Notes: a model not told the origin generated them from the sequence alone. A stretch of 64,000 bases of DNA from Xenorhabdus khoisanae (GCF_001037465.1 NZ_LFCV01000013.1:17974-81973); one strand, 5' to 3'; positions 42,801 to 50,487 are shown, numbered from the stretch's first letter. Program-made: numbers and translations.

Positions 42801-43628
42801 GGTTGCCGTGCCGTTCTCTTCAAACGTGCCTGACGGTAGACGATGTGCCCCTAAAAACTCCGCCTTACGTGAAACCTGTTCACGTAACTTGGTGTAGGTT
42901 TTTCCACTGGTCATGCCATAGGGAACCACAATGCAGGCCAATCCGTTCGGCTTAATTTTGTCTAAAATACGGAGAACAAAATACACCCCCACGTTTTTAA
43001 CGTCTGAATACTCCGGGTCTAAATGGGCAAAACCGCCACGACTGGCACCAAAGGGCACATTACCCAGACAGCTATCAAAGTAATCATCAGGAGTATTGGA
43101 GGCGAGCTTTTCAAACGGGGAGATGGAAACCTGATCTTCAGGGTGCAGCAACTGATTAATCCGGCCTGATATTTCACTGATTTCGGTTGAAGTACAGATA
43201 ACGCCTTTGGGTTTTGTTTCCTGAAATACGCCGGTGGCCGCTGAAGGCTCCAGCATATTGCCGGTATCAGCACCATAGGCTTTCATCATTTCCCACATGC
43301 CAGCGGCGACATGCTGGGGGGTGTAGTATTCATATTCAGAACCGCCAATCCCCCCCAATCCGGTATAACCTGCCAAGATCTGGCGCTGTTCGTCCGTTAG
43401 TGTATATCCATCAAAATCAGGCGGGAGTGAATCAAGCAAAGCAATCGCTTCAGCATTGGCTTGTTTTCTCTTTCTTTCAATACTGACCCCCGCTGATTTT
43501 GTAATGCCAAAGCTGGCCGGTGATCTTGTTAATGAGGCGGAACGGATAACCCTAATCAGTTCAGCAATGCTGGTCACACCTAAAAACAACGAAGGATCAC
43601 TTTTTGTCGAGGTTAATTTATCGCCCAA
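36891..43628 (-). CDS. darB: DarB-type anti-restriction protein (N6-methyltransferase plus SF2 helicase)
   Basis: A 2245-residue protein, close to the size I recall for P1 DarB. Methylase part: motif I MLEPSAATGVF near residue 140 and motif IV SCLGNVPFGASRGG near 195. Helicase part: Walker A ILGFGTGLGKTTTGMAL near 860, DEGH box NAIIDEGHNYRN near 1060, a QIIFSDEKTQHEKL segment, and motif VI LNQRNGRGARVGSSSA near 1520. A long coiled-coil and C-terminal domain follow. DarB is packaged in P1 virions and protects injected DNA from type I restriction. The start is uncertain (TTG 43628, weak ribosome site). It diverges from prt across an operator-like dyad. Confidence 0.92.
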   Translation of the reverse strand: MGDKLTSTKSDPSLFLGVTSIAELIRVIRSASLTRSPASFGITKSAGVSIERKRKQANAEAIALLDSLPPDFDGYTLTDEQRQILAGYTGLGGIGGSEYEYYTPQHVAAGMWEMMKAYGADTGNMLEPSAATGVFQETKPKGVICTSTEISEISGRINQLLHPEDQVSISPFEKLASNTPDDYFDSCLGNVPFGASRGGFAHLDPEYSDVKNVGVYFVLRILDKIKPNGLACIVVPYGMTSGKTYTKLREQVSRKAEFLGAHRLPSGTFEENGTATAVDIWVLRKHPVDLAEKILMADEPALKSANVLWETYLAGKWFEREGRKFQHGESSIEGAGKFKRLVVKNDQITAGEMKRNLAHKFESRIDWAALNLIEPDVAPMAEGEKRFINGRWYQMESGRLVYDAGAKATKLDPTRYGVTTYEELSERLSTSEGLLSLTFEQISAIASNYPETLPAEYRSIITFARMQPPSVREKAYRGSVIGKRIAVMQDLMASGAAGEKLETRRAEVEQLITQEVARGANPHHGRRVNVSGSGAADWLKFKASVTQDGQLSDLIQGTLDIGVQDAHDSTDPEAVIRHLFSQIDLDPVTLAAFRAHYTGELPADDEALLAWLADKEGVAISADGNVLPMDRATSGDIGLMNSQILAVLPYTREGAVKENYLRQLVEIKNKRKWTEVDNITFSLNSRWMDRRLMLEFLNEQGYDALKYIEKVEVEEGQLVSDLSYRGKHGVFVGYRHKTVMTKDKDTGQTIPQYKRVRGKDGFADQLENYLNGIKPRGQNEAVYLERIKRLEEDFNVWLRQHDEIDGLVQQYNDAFNAYIPYEHSAASLNLSGISGKRTPFGYQNTEVRRLSEDGRGILGFGTGLGKTTTGMALEAYNFENGRSKRTPIVVPKAVLENWYHEAQSFYSKEALKSFLFVGLDEVLDDEGHHRQVPVLDENGQPKLDKNTGEPLYRNAIKIASSATIKERMNLIPQSNYRAVVMTKEQYAAIPLREETITDNAYDFLFAQAEAGRVNLDGQKHKDAQKKNRILADGSNTGSQKQQDFPYFEDMGFDNAIIDEGHNYRNSYAAGREASMLAYLPTSAMAKSARDMAVKNAYLMKNNNGRGAVMLTATPLVNSPIDAFNMLSHVIPMAEWQRMGIYTPDDFVKVFGMTESVQVQKISGEIETKLGLVGFQNLDGLRGLFHRWATLKEAKDVSNEVAIPDVVPQTESVPMTAYQQAVYEELRLRADALSKSKEEKERDARYDGYEEKPEDSIFAIIRDMDRVCTDPDLYNRTITFRFDKSHLNAVNALRDDLPLSVTDTDDDDDETVTASAEALVREEGKFVALVVSELYEKEVIQRLGMFGLSEDDITHPIPPKYSKLIANLKKSMVGGGKQIIFSDEKTQHEKLRRIIAQALGMKREDIGILNATTVAQAAKSNTKKLKKVKRPAEPKEDATPDQLNKYYEQKAAFDEYVAAQNDVSLGGLEKIAADYNEGRTPIIICNKKAEVGINLHIGTTAMHHLTLPWTPASLNQRNGRGARVGSSSASVKAYYYCGQGSFDEFRLDTLKRKANWIKDILTSDEAIMANADANNAEEMRLLLAADPEERERVRREQIEKAETLAKAKAKQRAEIDLTNYLKAKHASKGDSQSVEDTIKDYQAKIDDNKARLEDGHAKSPDAQKMLREQIAKYTDAITKQERLLVRMRQSENLIKRLRPEIKHAIDAGYLDVEPDILEHAAEYYVDKDKRLLRTGRVYYCRMPYREGSYYFDQFLVRVKAINIDTGIATVDQLWCDDKNGQLRNAAATLVTSLEAEADFSDSELVLKTWMFGGVSISDVASRLNRQQFYAYLKSGDLVLKDYDVFYRTEGSFDTHKLNGMLSNWLRENADNIVYPDANDEVLKSKVAEHYRGSSYRASSIGFLIALFGTDYRTAIDSYGETASPSLITELVAEYISDKLSNYGSESENMSGSGSAQLRHFLETGQYDASHFIKNAFGYRTFSVPSQYRNTVDFDREFAEQCQVIVARLNDAVAKQGKAAAHKEYRVFKSSLNSSLASVVERVQAFPTSNFRSFQDNYFENTAGYDKNFATLFADAVALGIIEEHDITESHFLNVQRHDGLFSEINQGYKKLRYGVGRWDEIKLKAGLISQEEVDKANAEKAQIEQETQKMRIAQLENNIIVKTNITAIRGGKGANRYDYAPDGCYCFNDIRGKDGALFEAKDELKVDFSATYYNGRNPSDELAGSWWLISKEHPLDKILAVIQRHE

Positions 43629-43645
43629 TGTTCACGTCTCTAAAT

Positions 43646-43682
43646 AAAGGTTTACTAGAATCGCCAATTCTAATAAACCTTT
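43646..43682. promoter_or_regulatory. large dyad in the darB-prt divergent promoter region
   Basis: Sixteen-base arms AAAGGTTTACTAGAAT and ATTCTAATAAACCTTT match at 15 of 16 positions around a 5-base centre. It occupies nearly half of the 79-bp gap, so a bound protein would control both darB and prt. The right arm contains TCTAATAAA, also the core of the P1 C1 operator as I recall it. Confidence 0.6.
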
Positions 43683-43707
43683 AATTTATGACTGGCGGGG
43701 AATAACC

Positions 43708-45378
43708 GTGAAATCCAAAACGTCGTGGTCGCCAATAGACATTCTGCGCAAGTTACTGCCCGCTCATGCTGAACGTGATGACTTGCACGGCGTGCCTATA
43801 GCAGGCAGTAACGGGGCGATCGTTTCCCGTTCGGGGATCGCGCTATATAAAAATGATGATTCAGATGTGTTTACCTCCACCGGCGATGAAATTCATGCCA
43901 GTACTCAGCTTCCTGAAGAACGGTTATCGAAATACGCCATTTTAAGCATGATGGCGAAATCCCCCACCGTTGCCGCCGCACTGAATATCCACATTTCCAA
44001 TGCGTTAAGCATGGACAAAAAATCCCGTTCCATCATCACCATTGAGCCCAAAGACACTGCGGATAATGAACTCAGTCAACGCTGTAAAGAACTGCAAGGC
44101 GATCTGGGTAAATTAATCAACGCAAACCTGCCCAATTGGGCCCGCATCATGACGGTGTTCGGTACATCATACATCCGGCCATATGCGGAAAAAGGGAAAG
44201 GCATCATAGCACTGGAAAGTGACTATCATACCCTGCCCCATTTTGTTCAGGAGTTTGTGCGCGGTGGTCAACTGGCGGGATTCACCGGCGATTTTTTACT
44301 GCACCCTGAAACCTATCAGCGTGTCATGGCGCAACCGTGGGATCTCATCACCATGAGACTACCAATATGGGTGCCCAGTTATGACAATCGGCCAATGATG
44401 TATGGCAGTAACGGGTTTAGCCTGCTCTCTTCCATCGACGCATCACCATTACGAGAAACCCAAAATTACGGTGCCAGCTTTCTTGAACATTCTTATGAGG
44501 CATTCGTCAACCTGTGTGATGCACTGAAGGCGCTCAAAGCCACCCGAAATAACGCGGCCAAAATTGACCGCCTCGTTGCCCTGACAACAAACACACTCGA
44601 TCCCGTGCAAGCCGCCAGCTACACACGCTCGGTGACACAGGGATTAAAGCGGAATGCGGTCGAAATCCAGCGCCGCATGATGAACGGAAACGCCCTTCCC
44701 ACCGTGATGAACCATGTGATCCCGGTCATGAGTGACGGGAAAGGCGGCATTGTGATTGATACCCAAACTATCCCTGCCGACATTACAGGGATCGAAGATG
44801 TGATGTTTCATTTACGCCAGCTGGCCGCGTCACTGGGTATCGATGCCACGATGCTGGGATGGGCAGATCAAATGAGCGGGGGCCTTGGTGAAGGCGGATG
44901 GCAACAGACATCAAGCAGTGCGGCTGAACGCAGTGATTGGATACGCCACGGTTGCGCGGAAGCGATTTATCGCATCATCGATATTCACTGTGCCTTCAAA
45001 TACGGCAAGGTTTTTCCGCCCAATGACCGCCCCTACCAGATCACCTTTAATTCCCTGAATACGGCCATTCAGGAGCAACGAAACCGCGAACTCGATAGCC
45101 GGGCTAACTATTCTGCGCAGGTTGTGACCGTGGTCGATGCCCTGCTCAATAACCCGAAAATGAGTGGTTCAGACACATTCATGCAGTACACCTTGGCCGA
45201 CACAATGGAAATCGATCCCGATACCGCTCAGGCCATGATTAAAGAATTCAAGGCCACTCAGGACGATAAAGAGAACAACGACATGATGGAATCAGTCCCA
45301 TTCACCGGAGCTGAATTCGATATCGAATCCATGAGCCATGAAGAACTTAAAACTCTCTTCAAATTTATTACTAAATAA
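43708..45378 (+). CDS. prt: phage portal protein, P1 Prt-like
   Basis: A 556-residue protein from GTG 43708 behind GGCGGGG. Portal-like features: a helical/beta N-terminal wing, a conserved GTSYIRPYAEKGKG region, long stem-forming helices (LRQLAASLGIDATMLGW) and LGEGGWQQTSSSAAERSDWI, the substrate-tight core of many portals. It makes the dodecameric DNA channel. In P1, prt lies next to darB and is followed by pro, as here. Confidence 0.85.
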   Translation: MKSKTSWSPIDILRKLLPAHAERDDLHGVPIAGSNGAIVSRSGIALYKNDDSDVFTSTGDEIHASTQLPEERLSKYAILSMMAKSPTVAAALNIHISNALSMDKKSRSIITIEPKDTADNELSQRCKELQGDLGKLINANLPNWARIMTVFGTSYIRPYAEKGKGIIALESDYHTLPHFVQEFVRGGQLAGFTGDFLLHPETYQRVMAQPWDLITMRLPIWVPSYDNRPMMYGSNGFSLLSSIDASPLRETQNYGASFLEHSYEAFVNLCDALKALKATRNNAAKIDRLVALTTNTLDPVQAASYTRSVTQGLKRNAVEIQRRMMNGNALPTVMNHVIPVMSDGKGGIVIDTQTIPADITGIEDVMFHLRQLAASLGIDATMLGWADQMSGGLGEGGWQQTSSSAAERSDWIRHGCAEAIYRIIDIHCAFKYGKVFPPNDRPYQITFNSLNTAIQEQRNRELDSRANYSAQVVTVVDALLNNPKMSGSDTFMQYTLADTMEIDPDTAQAMIKEFKATQDDKENNDMMESVPFTGAEFDIESMSHEELKTLFKFITK

Positions 45379-45411
45379 CCTCTGTTGTGCCGACTTTTGA
45401 GGAAAAAAGAT

Positions 45412-46443
45412 ATGAATAATTTAATGACCGTCACTGACCGCTTTTCGGTAATTGACAACATTCGCAAACACACCCCACAGAATGCCAGAAACTATGTACT
45501 CAGTTCGGTTAAAGCATCACTGGAAAGCAACGAAGTTAAAGAACGCATGGCATTAGGCGAACTCTACGGTTTCTATGGACATAACCGGCGCGAAGAATAT
45601 TACAAACGCACAGGAGAGTTACGACTACCTGAAACCAGTTTTATCATGATCGATGGAAAACCGGTCGCATTGGACAATGTACCGTCCAACAGAACGGTCG
45701 CGATTAACATCGACGATTCAGGTATTATTAGCCACTCTCAGGAAATATTAGACACGGATACTGGCCGAATTGTTAAAGGCATGGAACGCTCACGAGCTGG
45801 GGGTTGGAGTTGGGTCACTGGCGGGTCAGACAGCCCTTGGAAATCTGTAGTACGCCGTTTTTACGGTTTCGATTATGTCACTACCCCCAATTACATCAGC
45901 CTCGATCGTGAAATCATGATGGCGGAATCGGCATCAGACCGGCAAAGCCACATTGTCCTGGCATTCGTTAACTCAGGTTTTAGCGAAAGCGCCGCCATTG
46001 ACCTCTCCGACCATTTTGAAAAAATGCGTGAACGCGACATGATGATCGAATCAGTAAACCGCGCCCAGACCGCTGAAGGGGAGTTGTTGGTTTTATCCGG
46101 TCGTTTATTGGAGCTTAACCAAAAAATTGAGGCACAGGATGCTATGCTGGAAGCTGTACAGCGAAACAATGACCTTCGCAAACGTTATCTCCAATCCGCA
46201 ATAGACAAACTGCCGGTATTCCTTTCTGAAGAACAAAAAAACGCCATGTTACACATGGAAACGGAAGATGATTTACAGATCGTTGCCGCCATTTTCGAAT
46301 CCGTCGGCAACGTTGATTTTGGCCGGCTTCCATTAGGCCAGATAACGGGCTATCAACCCGCTCCGCATAAACGGACTTCAAAATCACTCAGCCAAGCCCC
46401 TATTTTTTCGTTAAAGACGCCAAGGCCACCGAAATTTAGCTAA
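45412..46443 (+). CDS. pro: prohead protease / scaffold, P1 Pro-like
   Basis: About 343 residues from ATG 45412 (MNNLMTVTDRFSVIDNIRKH), chosen for GAGG upstream. A segment LGELYGFYGHNRREEYYKRT is followed by SHSQEILDTDTGR, the GH...S pattern of phage maturation proteases, with candidate catalytic His and Ser. Residues 195-300 are a helical coiled-coil, consistent with a fused scaffold part. It lies just after the portal gene, as in P1. Catalytic residues are a proposal. Confidence 0.7.
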   Translation: MNNLMTVTDRFSVIDNIRKHTPQNARNYVLSSVKASLESNEVKERMALGELYGFYGHNRREEYYKRTGELRLPETSFIMIDGKPVALDNVPSNRTVAINIDDSGIISHSQEILDTDTGRIVKGMERSRAGGWSWVTGGSDSPWKSVVRRFYGFDYVTTPNYISLDREIMMAESASDRQSHIVLAFVNSGFSESAAIDLSDHFEKMRERDMMIESVNRAQTAEGELLVLSGRLLELNQKIEAQDAMLEAVQRNNDLRKRYLQSAIDKLPVFLSEEQKNAMLHMETEDDLQIVAAIFESVGNVDFGRLPLGQITGYQPAPHKRTSKSLSQAPIFSLKTPRPPKFS

Positions 46444-46464
46444 GGACACTGTATAGGGATTTCT

Positions 46465-46488
46465 GCCTCGCCTAATATTAGACGAGGC
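46465..46488 (+). terminator. terminator after prt-pro
   Basis: GCCTCG and CGAGGC arms around an inner CTAATATTAG palindrome, 22 bases after the pro stop. The T-run is short. Confidence 0.55.
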
Positions 46489-46700
46489 TCGTGTTAAGAC
46501 TGAGGTAGTTATACTCGTATTTTGTCGGGCGTTTGATACGTATTTTTGATACTCATTTCACTTAAAACTATGGGCTATTTACATACTCATGTAAGCCTAT
46601 CTCACGCATGACCATTGGTATACACTAAGTTAAACTCCCGTGATTGCTTTGCCATCTATCTGATACATTTGGCGATGTAAAATATGTAAGAGATGAATAA

Positions 46701-47588
46701 ATGTTACAGTTTGATTTCGGTTCTTCGGATGCTTTTGAGCGAGTTATATCTCAGTTTGAAGAAATGGCTGCGTATGAGGCGTTGTGGTCTGAGAAAGGTG
46801 CGACATTTAAAACCATTGCAGATAAATTTAGGCAAGCTCCTAATACGTTGCCCTCAACGCTGGTTACAAAAAGTGTTCGAGAAGATTTTAAAAGGATGTT
46901 GAGAGAGATTTTTGAACTCTATTCGGTTGATAATTTAGGAATTAGAGTTCATGGAACTAATGAGTATCCTAAAAAATTAAGAGACGCTCAAAATCCAATA
47001 GAAGTTTTTTACTATCAGGGAGGGTGGGATCTAATAAATACTCGCTGCATTTCTGTTATTGGTTCTCGTGAAGTATCTGAGGAAGGGAAACGGAGAACAA
47101 GAAAACTGACTAATTACTTGGTAAATGATGGTTTTACAATTATCTCTGGATTGGCTAAAGGGGTTGATACTGAAGCACATAAAACAGCGCTTGCATTAGG
47201 CGGAAATACAATTGCGGTTATTGGCACCCCTCTTTCTCATTTTTATCCAAAGCAAAATATTGAACTGCAAAAATTTATTAGAAAAAACCATCTCTTAATT
47301 AGTCAAGTTCCGTTTAAATACTATCTGGATAACGATTACAGGACAAACAAATTGTTCTTTCCTGAACGTAATATAACCATGTCCGCATTATCAGAGGCTA
47401 CGGTTATTGTAGAGGCTTCTGATACATCGGGAACGCTGACGCAAGCAAGAGCTGCGCTTAATCAAGGCCGCAAGTTGTTTATACTGGAAAGCTGTTTCAA
47501 AAACAGCTCAATTTATTGGCCTGCAAAGTATGAAGCCAGGGGAGCTATCAGAGTCAGAGATTATCAGGATATCAAGAATTACGTGTGA
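46701..47588 (+). CDS. DprA/Smf-family Rossmann-fold protein
   Basis: A 295-residue protein; ATG 46701 follows AAGAGA. Residues 1-85 are a helical N-terminal extension. The DprA Rossmann fold follows: TRCISVIGSREVSEEGKRR, GFTIISGLAKGVDTEAHKTA, NTIAVIGTPLSHFYP, FFPERNITMSALSEATVIVEAS and SGTLTQARAALNQGRKLF. Classical DprA loads RecA on single-stranded DNA, but the S-G-A-G loop region here reads SGLAKG. Such stand-alone homologues occur in phage-plasmids and defence regions and may sense or bind nucleotides. No transformation genes are nearby. Confidence 0.85.
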   Translation: MLQFDFGSSDAFERVISQFEEMAAYEALWSEKGATFKTIADKFRQAPNTLPSTLVTKSVREDFKRMLREIFELYSVDNLGIRVHGTNEYPKKLRDAQNPIEVFYYQGGWDLINTRCISVIGSREVSEEGKRRTRKLTNYLVNDGFTIISGLAKGVDTEAHKTALALGGNTIAVIGTPLSHFYPKQNIELQKFIRKNHLLISQVPFKYYLDNDYRTNKLFFPERNITMSALSEATVIVEASDTSGTLTQARAALNQGRKLFILESCFKNSSIYWPAKYEARGAIRVRDYQDIKNYV

Positions 47589-47606
47589 AAGAAGCGGGAC
47601 TAAAAA

Positions 47607-47696
47607 ATGGCATTAATAATACGCACAGATAACACCATAGCGCCCGTTGACAAAAAGCATTTCGTCGATAAAGGGTACTTCAAACTACTCGCATGA
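47607..47696 (+). pseudogene. short remnant of a DUF3846-like gene
   Basis: A 29-codon frame (MALIIRTDNTIAPVDKKHF) whose first 14 residues match the start of DUF3846-type plasmid/phage proteins, which are much longer. It stops early at 47694. A TGACCTA/TAGGTCA hairpin follows at 47733-47751. Confidence 0.45.
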
Positions 47697-47817
47697 CCCA
47701 AAGGATTAATCATTCATTTTTCAATCTATATTGACCTAATTTCTAGGTCATTATATAGTTAGTACATAGCAAGGGAAACATCCCGGCTTCAATCCGACAA
47801 ACCAAGAGGATTCTACT

Positions 47818-48198
47818 ATGAACAAGTCTCAAATTTTCTCATCCGCTCACAAAATAGCCAAAAACACAGTTGCAACTGTTGGCAACTACATGATTGCTTT
47901 CTCTCTGGCTCTGCGTGATATCTATAGCTCAATGAACAACACTGAAAAAAAATTGCTCTCCATGGGATTCAAGGCATGGGAACGTAACGGTCATCGCCGT
48001 ATCTATATCAACATTGAGCGATTCGAAGAAGTTTTCGGATTGAAAGTCAGTTTCTATAAAACAGGTAATATCAGTTCAGCCAAATTAAATGGTGAGAAAA
48101 TATCTAACTCCAAAGCCTGTGAGTTAATCCCACTGAAAGCGTTTTATGATTGCGTCAATAACGAATGGAACTGCGGCAAACTGAAACCAATTTTCTAA
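47818..48198 (+). CDS. conserved plasmid protein, 126 aa
   Basis: ATG 47818 follows GAGGATT. The N-terminal part (SQIFSSAHKIAKNTVATVGN, YMIAFSLALRDIY) and the LLSMGFKAWERNGHRRIYIN motif are typical of a small family widespread on enterobacterial and Acinetobacter plasmids with no known function. Intact and of usual length. Confidence 0.7.
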   Translation: MNKSQIFSSAHKIAKNTVATVGNYMIAFSLALRDIYSSMNNTEKKLLSMGFKAWERNGHRRIYINIERFEEVFGLKVSFYKTGNISSAKLNGEKISNSKACELIPLKAFYDCVNNEWNCGKLKPIF

Positions 48199-48260
48199 TG
48201 CAACCGAGGTAAGGGGGTTACACCCGACCTACATCCAACAAACAACTAGAGGATTTTGAA

Positions 48261-48461
48261 ATGACTACTATAACTATTAATACCTATGATGTTGCCGGGC
48301 GTTTCGATATGACAAAAGAAGAGGCCAGAAAATGTTTTCAACACGTTGAGACGTTAGCTATTGATGCTAACTATAACGTAGATTACACAGAATCCCTATA
48401 TACAGATGAAGAAAGCGAGAGATTTGTAGAAAAAGCATTCCAAAGTTATTATCCAGAATAA
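48261..48461 (+). CDS. hypothetical acidic protein, 66 aa
   Basis: ATG 48261 follows AGAGGATTTTGAA. Acidic small protein with [19 protein letters not shown] and [14 protein letters not shown]. In line with the 47818 gene (62 bases apart), probably one transcript. No family recognised. Confidence 0.6.
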   Translation: MTTITINTYDVAGRFDMTKEEARKCFQHVETLAIDANYNVDYTESLYTDEESERFVEKAFQSYYPE

Positions 48462-48518
48462 ATAAACCAATCCAAATGAAGCCCTGCGTCAGTGGGGCTA
48501 TTTTCATAAGGCGAATCT

Positions 48519-48908
48519 ATGGACAATCGAGAGAAATTAATAAAAGCTGGCGAAATGATTTTTGGCAGCCAATGGCAATCCCCCATGGCTCGCCTATTAG
48601 GGGTGGACTCTCGTGCCGTGCGTCGTTATGTCGCTGGCAATTCCCGCGCCCCCATGACCTACCGATTAGTCGATTCGTTAAAACAAAAAAAACAAGAAAT
48701 TGACGAGGCCATTACGTTAGTCGAATCAGATTTAATATCAGGAGATTGCGTCACGCCAGAATTGATTGAATCGATTGTATCGCGATACACCTATGAGAAC
48801 GATGATCATCGTCAACTGGCAGTGGATGCCATCAAGAAATCAATTTACGAAATGGTTTACCTATCAGACTTAAATCAGATAGCCAAAAAATACTCATCTC
48901 AACAATAA
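48519..48908 (+). CDS. Cro/HTH-like protein, 129 aa
   Basis: ATG 48519 follows AAGGCGAATCT. Residues 15-50 (MIFGSQWQSPMARLLGVDSR, AVRRYVAGNSRAP) look like a phage helix-turn-helix. The C-terminal part is helical. It ends 8 bases before the first CRISPR-like repeat unit and reads toward it. Possible regulator. Confidence 0.6.
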   Translation: MDNREKLIKAGEMIFGSQWQSPMARLLGVDSRAVRRYVAGNSRAPMTYRLVDSLKQKKQEIDEAITLVESDLISGDCVTPELIESIVSRYTYENDDHRQLAVDAIKKSIYEMVYLSDLNQIAKKYSSQQ

Positions 48909-48915
48909 GAATACA

Positions 48916-49350
48916 GGAAAAGTCCCCGTCAATACGGGGAACATAAATTAATAATCAATAGAAATGAAAATAAAAGCGGTTCAACCCCGTAAAACGGGGA
49001 AAATAAGTTGATATCCACCAAAAAGACGAATAACAACGGTTCAACCCCGTTTCACGGGGAACATAAGTTGATATCCACCAAAAAGACGAATAAAGATGGT
49101 TCAACCCCGTAAAACGGGGAACGAAATAACAATAAAAGTGAAAATAATAACGGTTTATCCCCGTTTCACGAGGAACGCCATAATCATAAAAATGAAAGTG
49201 GAAATTATAACGGTTTATCCCCGTTTCACGAGGAACGCCATAATCATAAAAATGAAAGTGGAAATTATAACGGTTTATCCCCGTTTCACGAGGAACACCA
49301 AATTAATCAATTTGAAAATAACAACGACTTATTCCCAATTCCCATTTACA
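48916..49350 (-). repeat. CRISPR-repeat-like hairpin cluster 1 (8 units)
   Basis: Units start at 48916, 48977, 49037, 49097, 49151, 49211, 49271 and, degenerate, 49325, with a period of 60-61 bases (54 twice). Each has a 28-base element with CGGTT(T/C)A-CCCCGT, a 3-4 base loop and ACGGGGAAC. On the minus strand it ends in GGGGATAAACCG, identical to the 3-prime end of E. coli type I-E repeats. The 32-base spacing also fits type I-E. Units 49151 and 49211 are identical including the spacer, and other spacers share A-rich sequence, so this is not a normal adaptive array. No cas genes are visible. Confidence 0.75.
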
Positions 49351-49374
49351 TGATGAACAATTATATTATAGCTA

Positions 49375-49626
49375 TTATTCTGATTTCATCCAACCAATTA
49401 ACCCGTCACAAAATTCATCGAACTGTTGATCTGACATTGGCCTGAATCGGGGAACGGTTTCTGCGGTACTATTCCCTGATGCCTGTTTTCTGGCATCAAC
49501 TGCCCGACCCCATCCGTCAATTTGAGATTTAGAATATTTCCCTTGTAAAATATCAAAAATCTCATTGCGATTAAGCCTCAATGCAAGACAGATTCGTCTG
49601 AGATTTTGATTATTTCTTACAGACAT
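49375..49626 (-). CDS. DUF1456 (YehS-like) protein, 83 aa
   Basis: ATG 49626 follows AGGTAATTCACT. The sequence NQNLRRICLALRLNRNEIFD, KSQIDGWGRAVDARK and RFRPMSDQQFDEFCDGLIGW follows the DUF1456 pattern, half the length of YehS, which has two such domains. Function is not known. It lies exactly between the two CRISPR-repeat-like clusters and in the sense direction of their hairpins. Confidence 0.7.
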   Translation of the reverse strand: MSVRNNQNLRRICLALRLNRNEIFDILQGKYSKSQIDGWGRAVDARKQASGNSTAETVPRFRPMSDQQFDEFCDGLIGWMKSE

Positions 49627-49684
49627 AGTGAATTACCTTTTCAACATAATCGAAAGAGCCTTTCTAGCTTAATTTTAGGCCTTT

Positions 49685-49827
49685 AAAGCAATCCCCGTAA
49701 GACGGGGAACATGAGTTGATAATCACTAAAAGTGAAAGCACTACCGGTTTATTCCCGTCGGAACGAGGAACGTTAAAAACGTAATAATCAAAATAATAAC
49801 GGTTAATCCCAGCATGACTGGGAACGC
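49685..49827 (-). repeat. CRISPR-repeat-like hairpin cluster 2 (3 units)
   Basis: Units start near 49685, 49745 and 49800. Stems: CCCCGT/ACGGGG, CCCGT/ACGAGG and TCCCAG/CTGGGA. The last keeps pairing by compensatory changes at two positions, which argues for selection on an RNA hairpin. Minus-strand sense, downstream of the Icd-like gene. Confidence 0.65.
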
Positions 49828-49829
49828 AT

Positions 49830-50090
49830 TTAATAATACACAGAAAATTAGTTAACTCAAATGCAAGTTAATTTTTTTTGACTCAAATCACTAAACCCCA
49901 GAGCCATTTGCTCTGGGATGGCAGTATGTTACCTCATCCAGTTTTAACTCTTCTTTGCCATCCATATCACCCCACAAAAACCATCAACACAGCGTGATTA
50001 TAAATATTAAAAGTTAAAAATTCCGAATAAAGTCAGTATCTTTAGATAAAAATGCCAAGAAAGTAAAATGGCACTTTATTTCAAGGCTGA
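49830..50090. other. intergenic region between repeat cluster 2 and the Icd-like gene
   Basis: AT-rich 260 bp. It has a CCAGAGCCATTTGCTCTGG hairpin at 49899-49917, which could act as a terminator or processing site in the leftward transcript. No gene is seen. Confidence 0.4.
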
Positions 50091-50294
50091 TTAAGCATCA
50101 TGCTGAATAGGTACGCAGCCACCATAAACAAGAACATAACGCGGAGCAAGAATGCGGCGGGCTTCATACAATGATTCGGCTTTGATGGTTATGCGCTCTG
50201 GGATGGATTTTTGGTCAGCACGCACCTGCGCATAAAACAGGAATTTATAGGATTTTGGGCGCAGGTGTGCGCAATGATAATTATGATTAATCAT
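50091..50294 (-). CDS. Icd-like (Ash-like) host cell division inhibitor family protein
   Basis: A 67-residue protein. The core (YKFLFYAQVRADQKSIPERI followed by ESLYEARRILAPRYVLVYGG and CVP) matches the small Icd-like/Ash family encoded behind C4 or P4-CI antisense RNAs in enterobacterial phages. P1 Icd blocks host division and belongs to the immI antirepressor operon. ATG 50294 has no strong ribosome site, as expected for a gene controlled by RNA structure upstream. Confidence 0.75.
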   Translation of the reverse strand: MINHNYHCAHLRPKSYKFLFYAQVRADQKSIPERITIKAESLYEARRILAPRYVLVYGGCVPIQHDA

Positions 50295-50487
50295 GATGGT
50301 AATCGCTCTGTAATGGTAAAAAAATCACCACCAGAGAGGTTCCAATCTCTGATTGGTGGTGAGCTGAACGGAGTTGGAACTACCGGCCATTACAGCTACG
50401 GCGATTACCGAGGCAAACACTAATCCGGCCAACCTTGCGGTTGCTCCGCCCCGCCCACCATAAATTGGATGTGCATAGGCATGACAC
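50295..50487 (-). promoter_or_regulatory. leader of the Icd-like operon with C4 target sites
   Basis: The leader RNA contains GCTGTAATGG, the perfect complement of CCATTACAGC in the C4-like RNA, and nearby TTCCAACTCC, which pairs with GGATTGGAA in it. It also has hairpins (GAGCAACCGCAAGGTTG; GGTGGTGA with TCACCACC). This is the layout of P1 immI and P4 immunity, in which the antisense RNA causes early termination of the operon. Confidence 0.65.

Noticed and set aside
36933..43276. Many rightward frames opposite darB
   Set aside because: Shadows of a single long coding sequence with clear methylase and helicase motifs.
49096..49353. Rightward 85-codon frame with a perfect 20-residue repeat (period 60 bases) across the CRISPR-like cluster
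   Set aside because: The repeat length is a multiple of three, so any frame repeats. Stems vary by compensatory changes that alter codons, and there is no ribosome site, so it is not a protein gene.
48916..49827. A normal adaptive CRISPR array
   Set aside because: Spacers are duplicated or alike, repeats are degenerate, and no cas genes are in the window.
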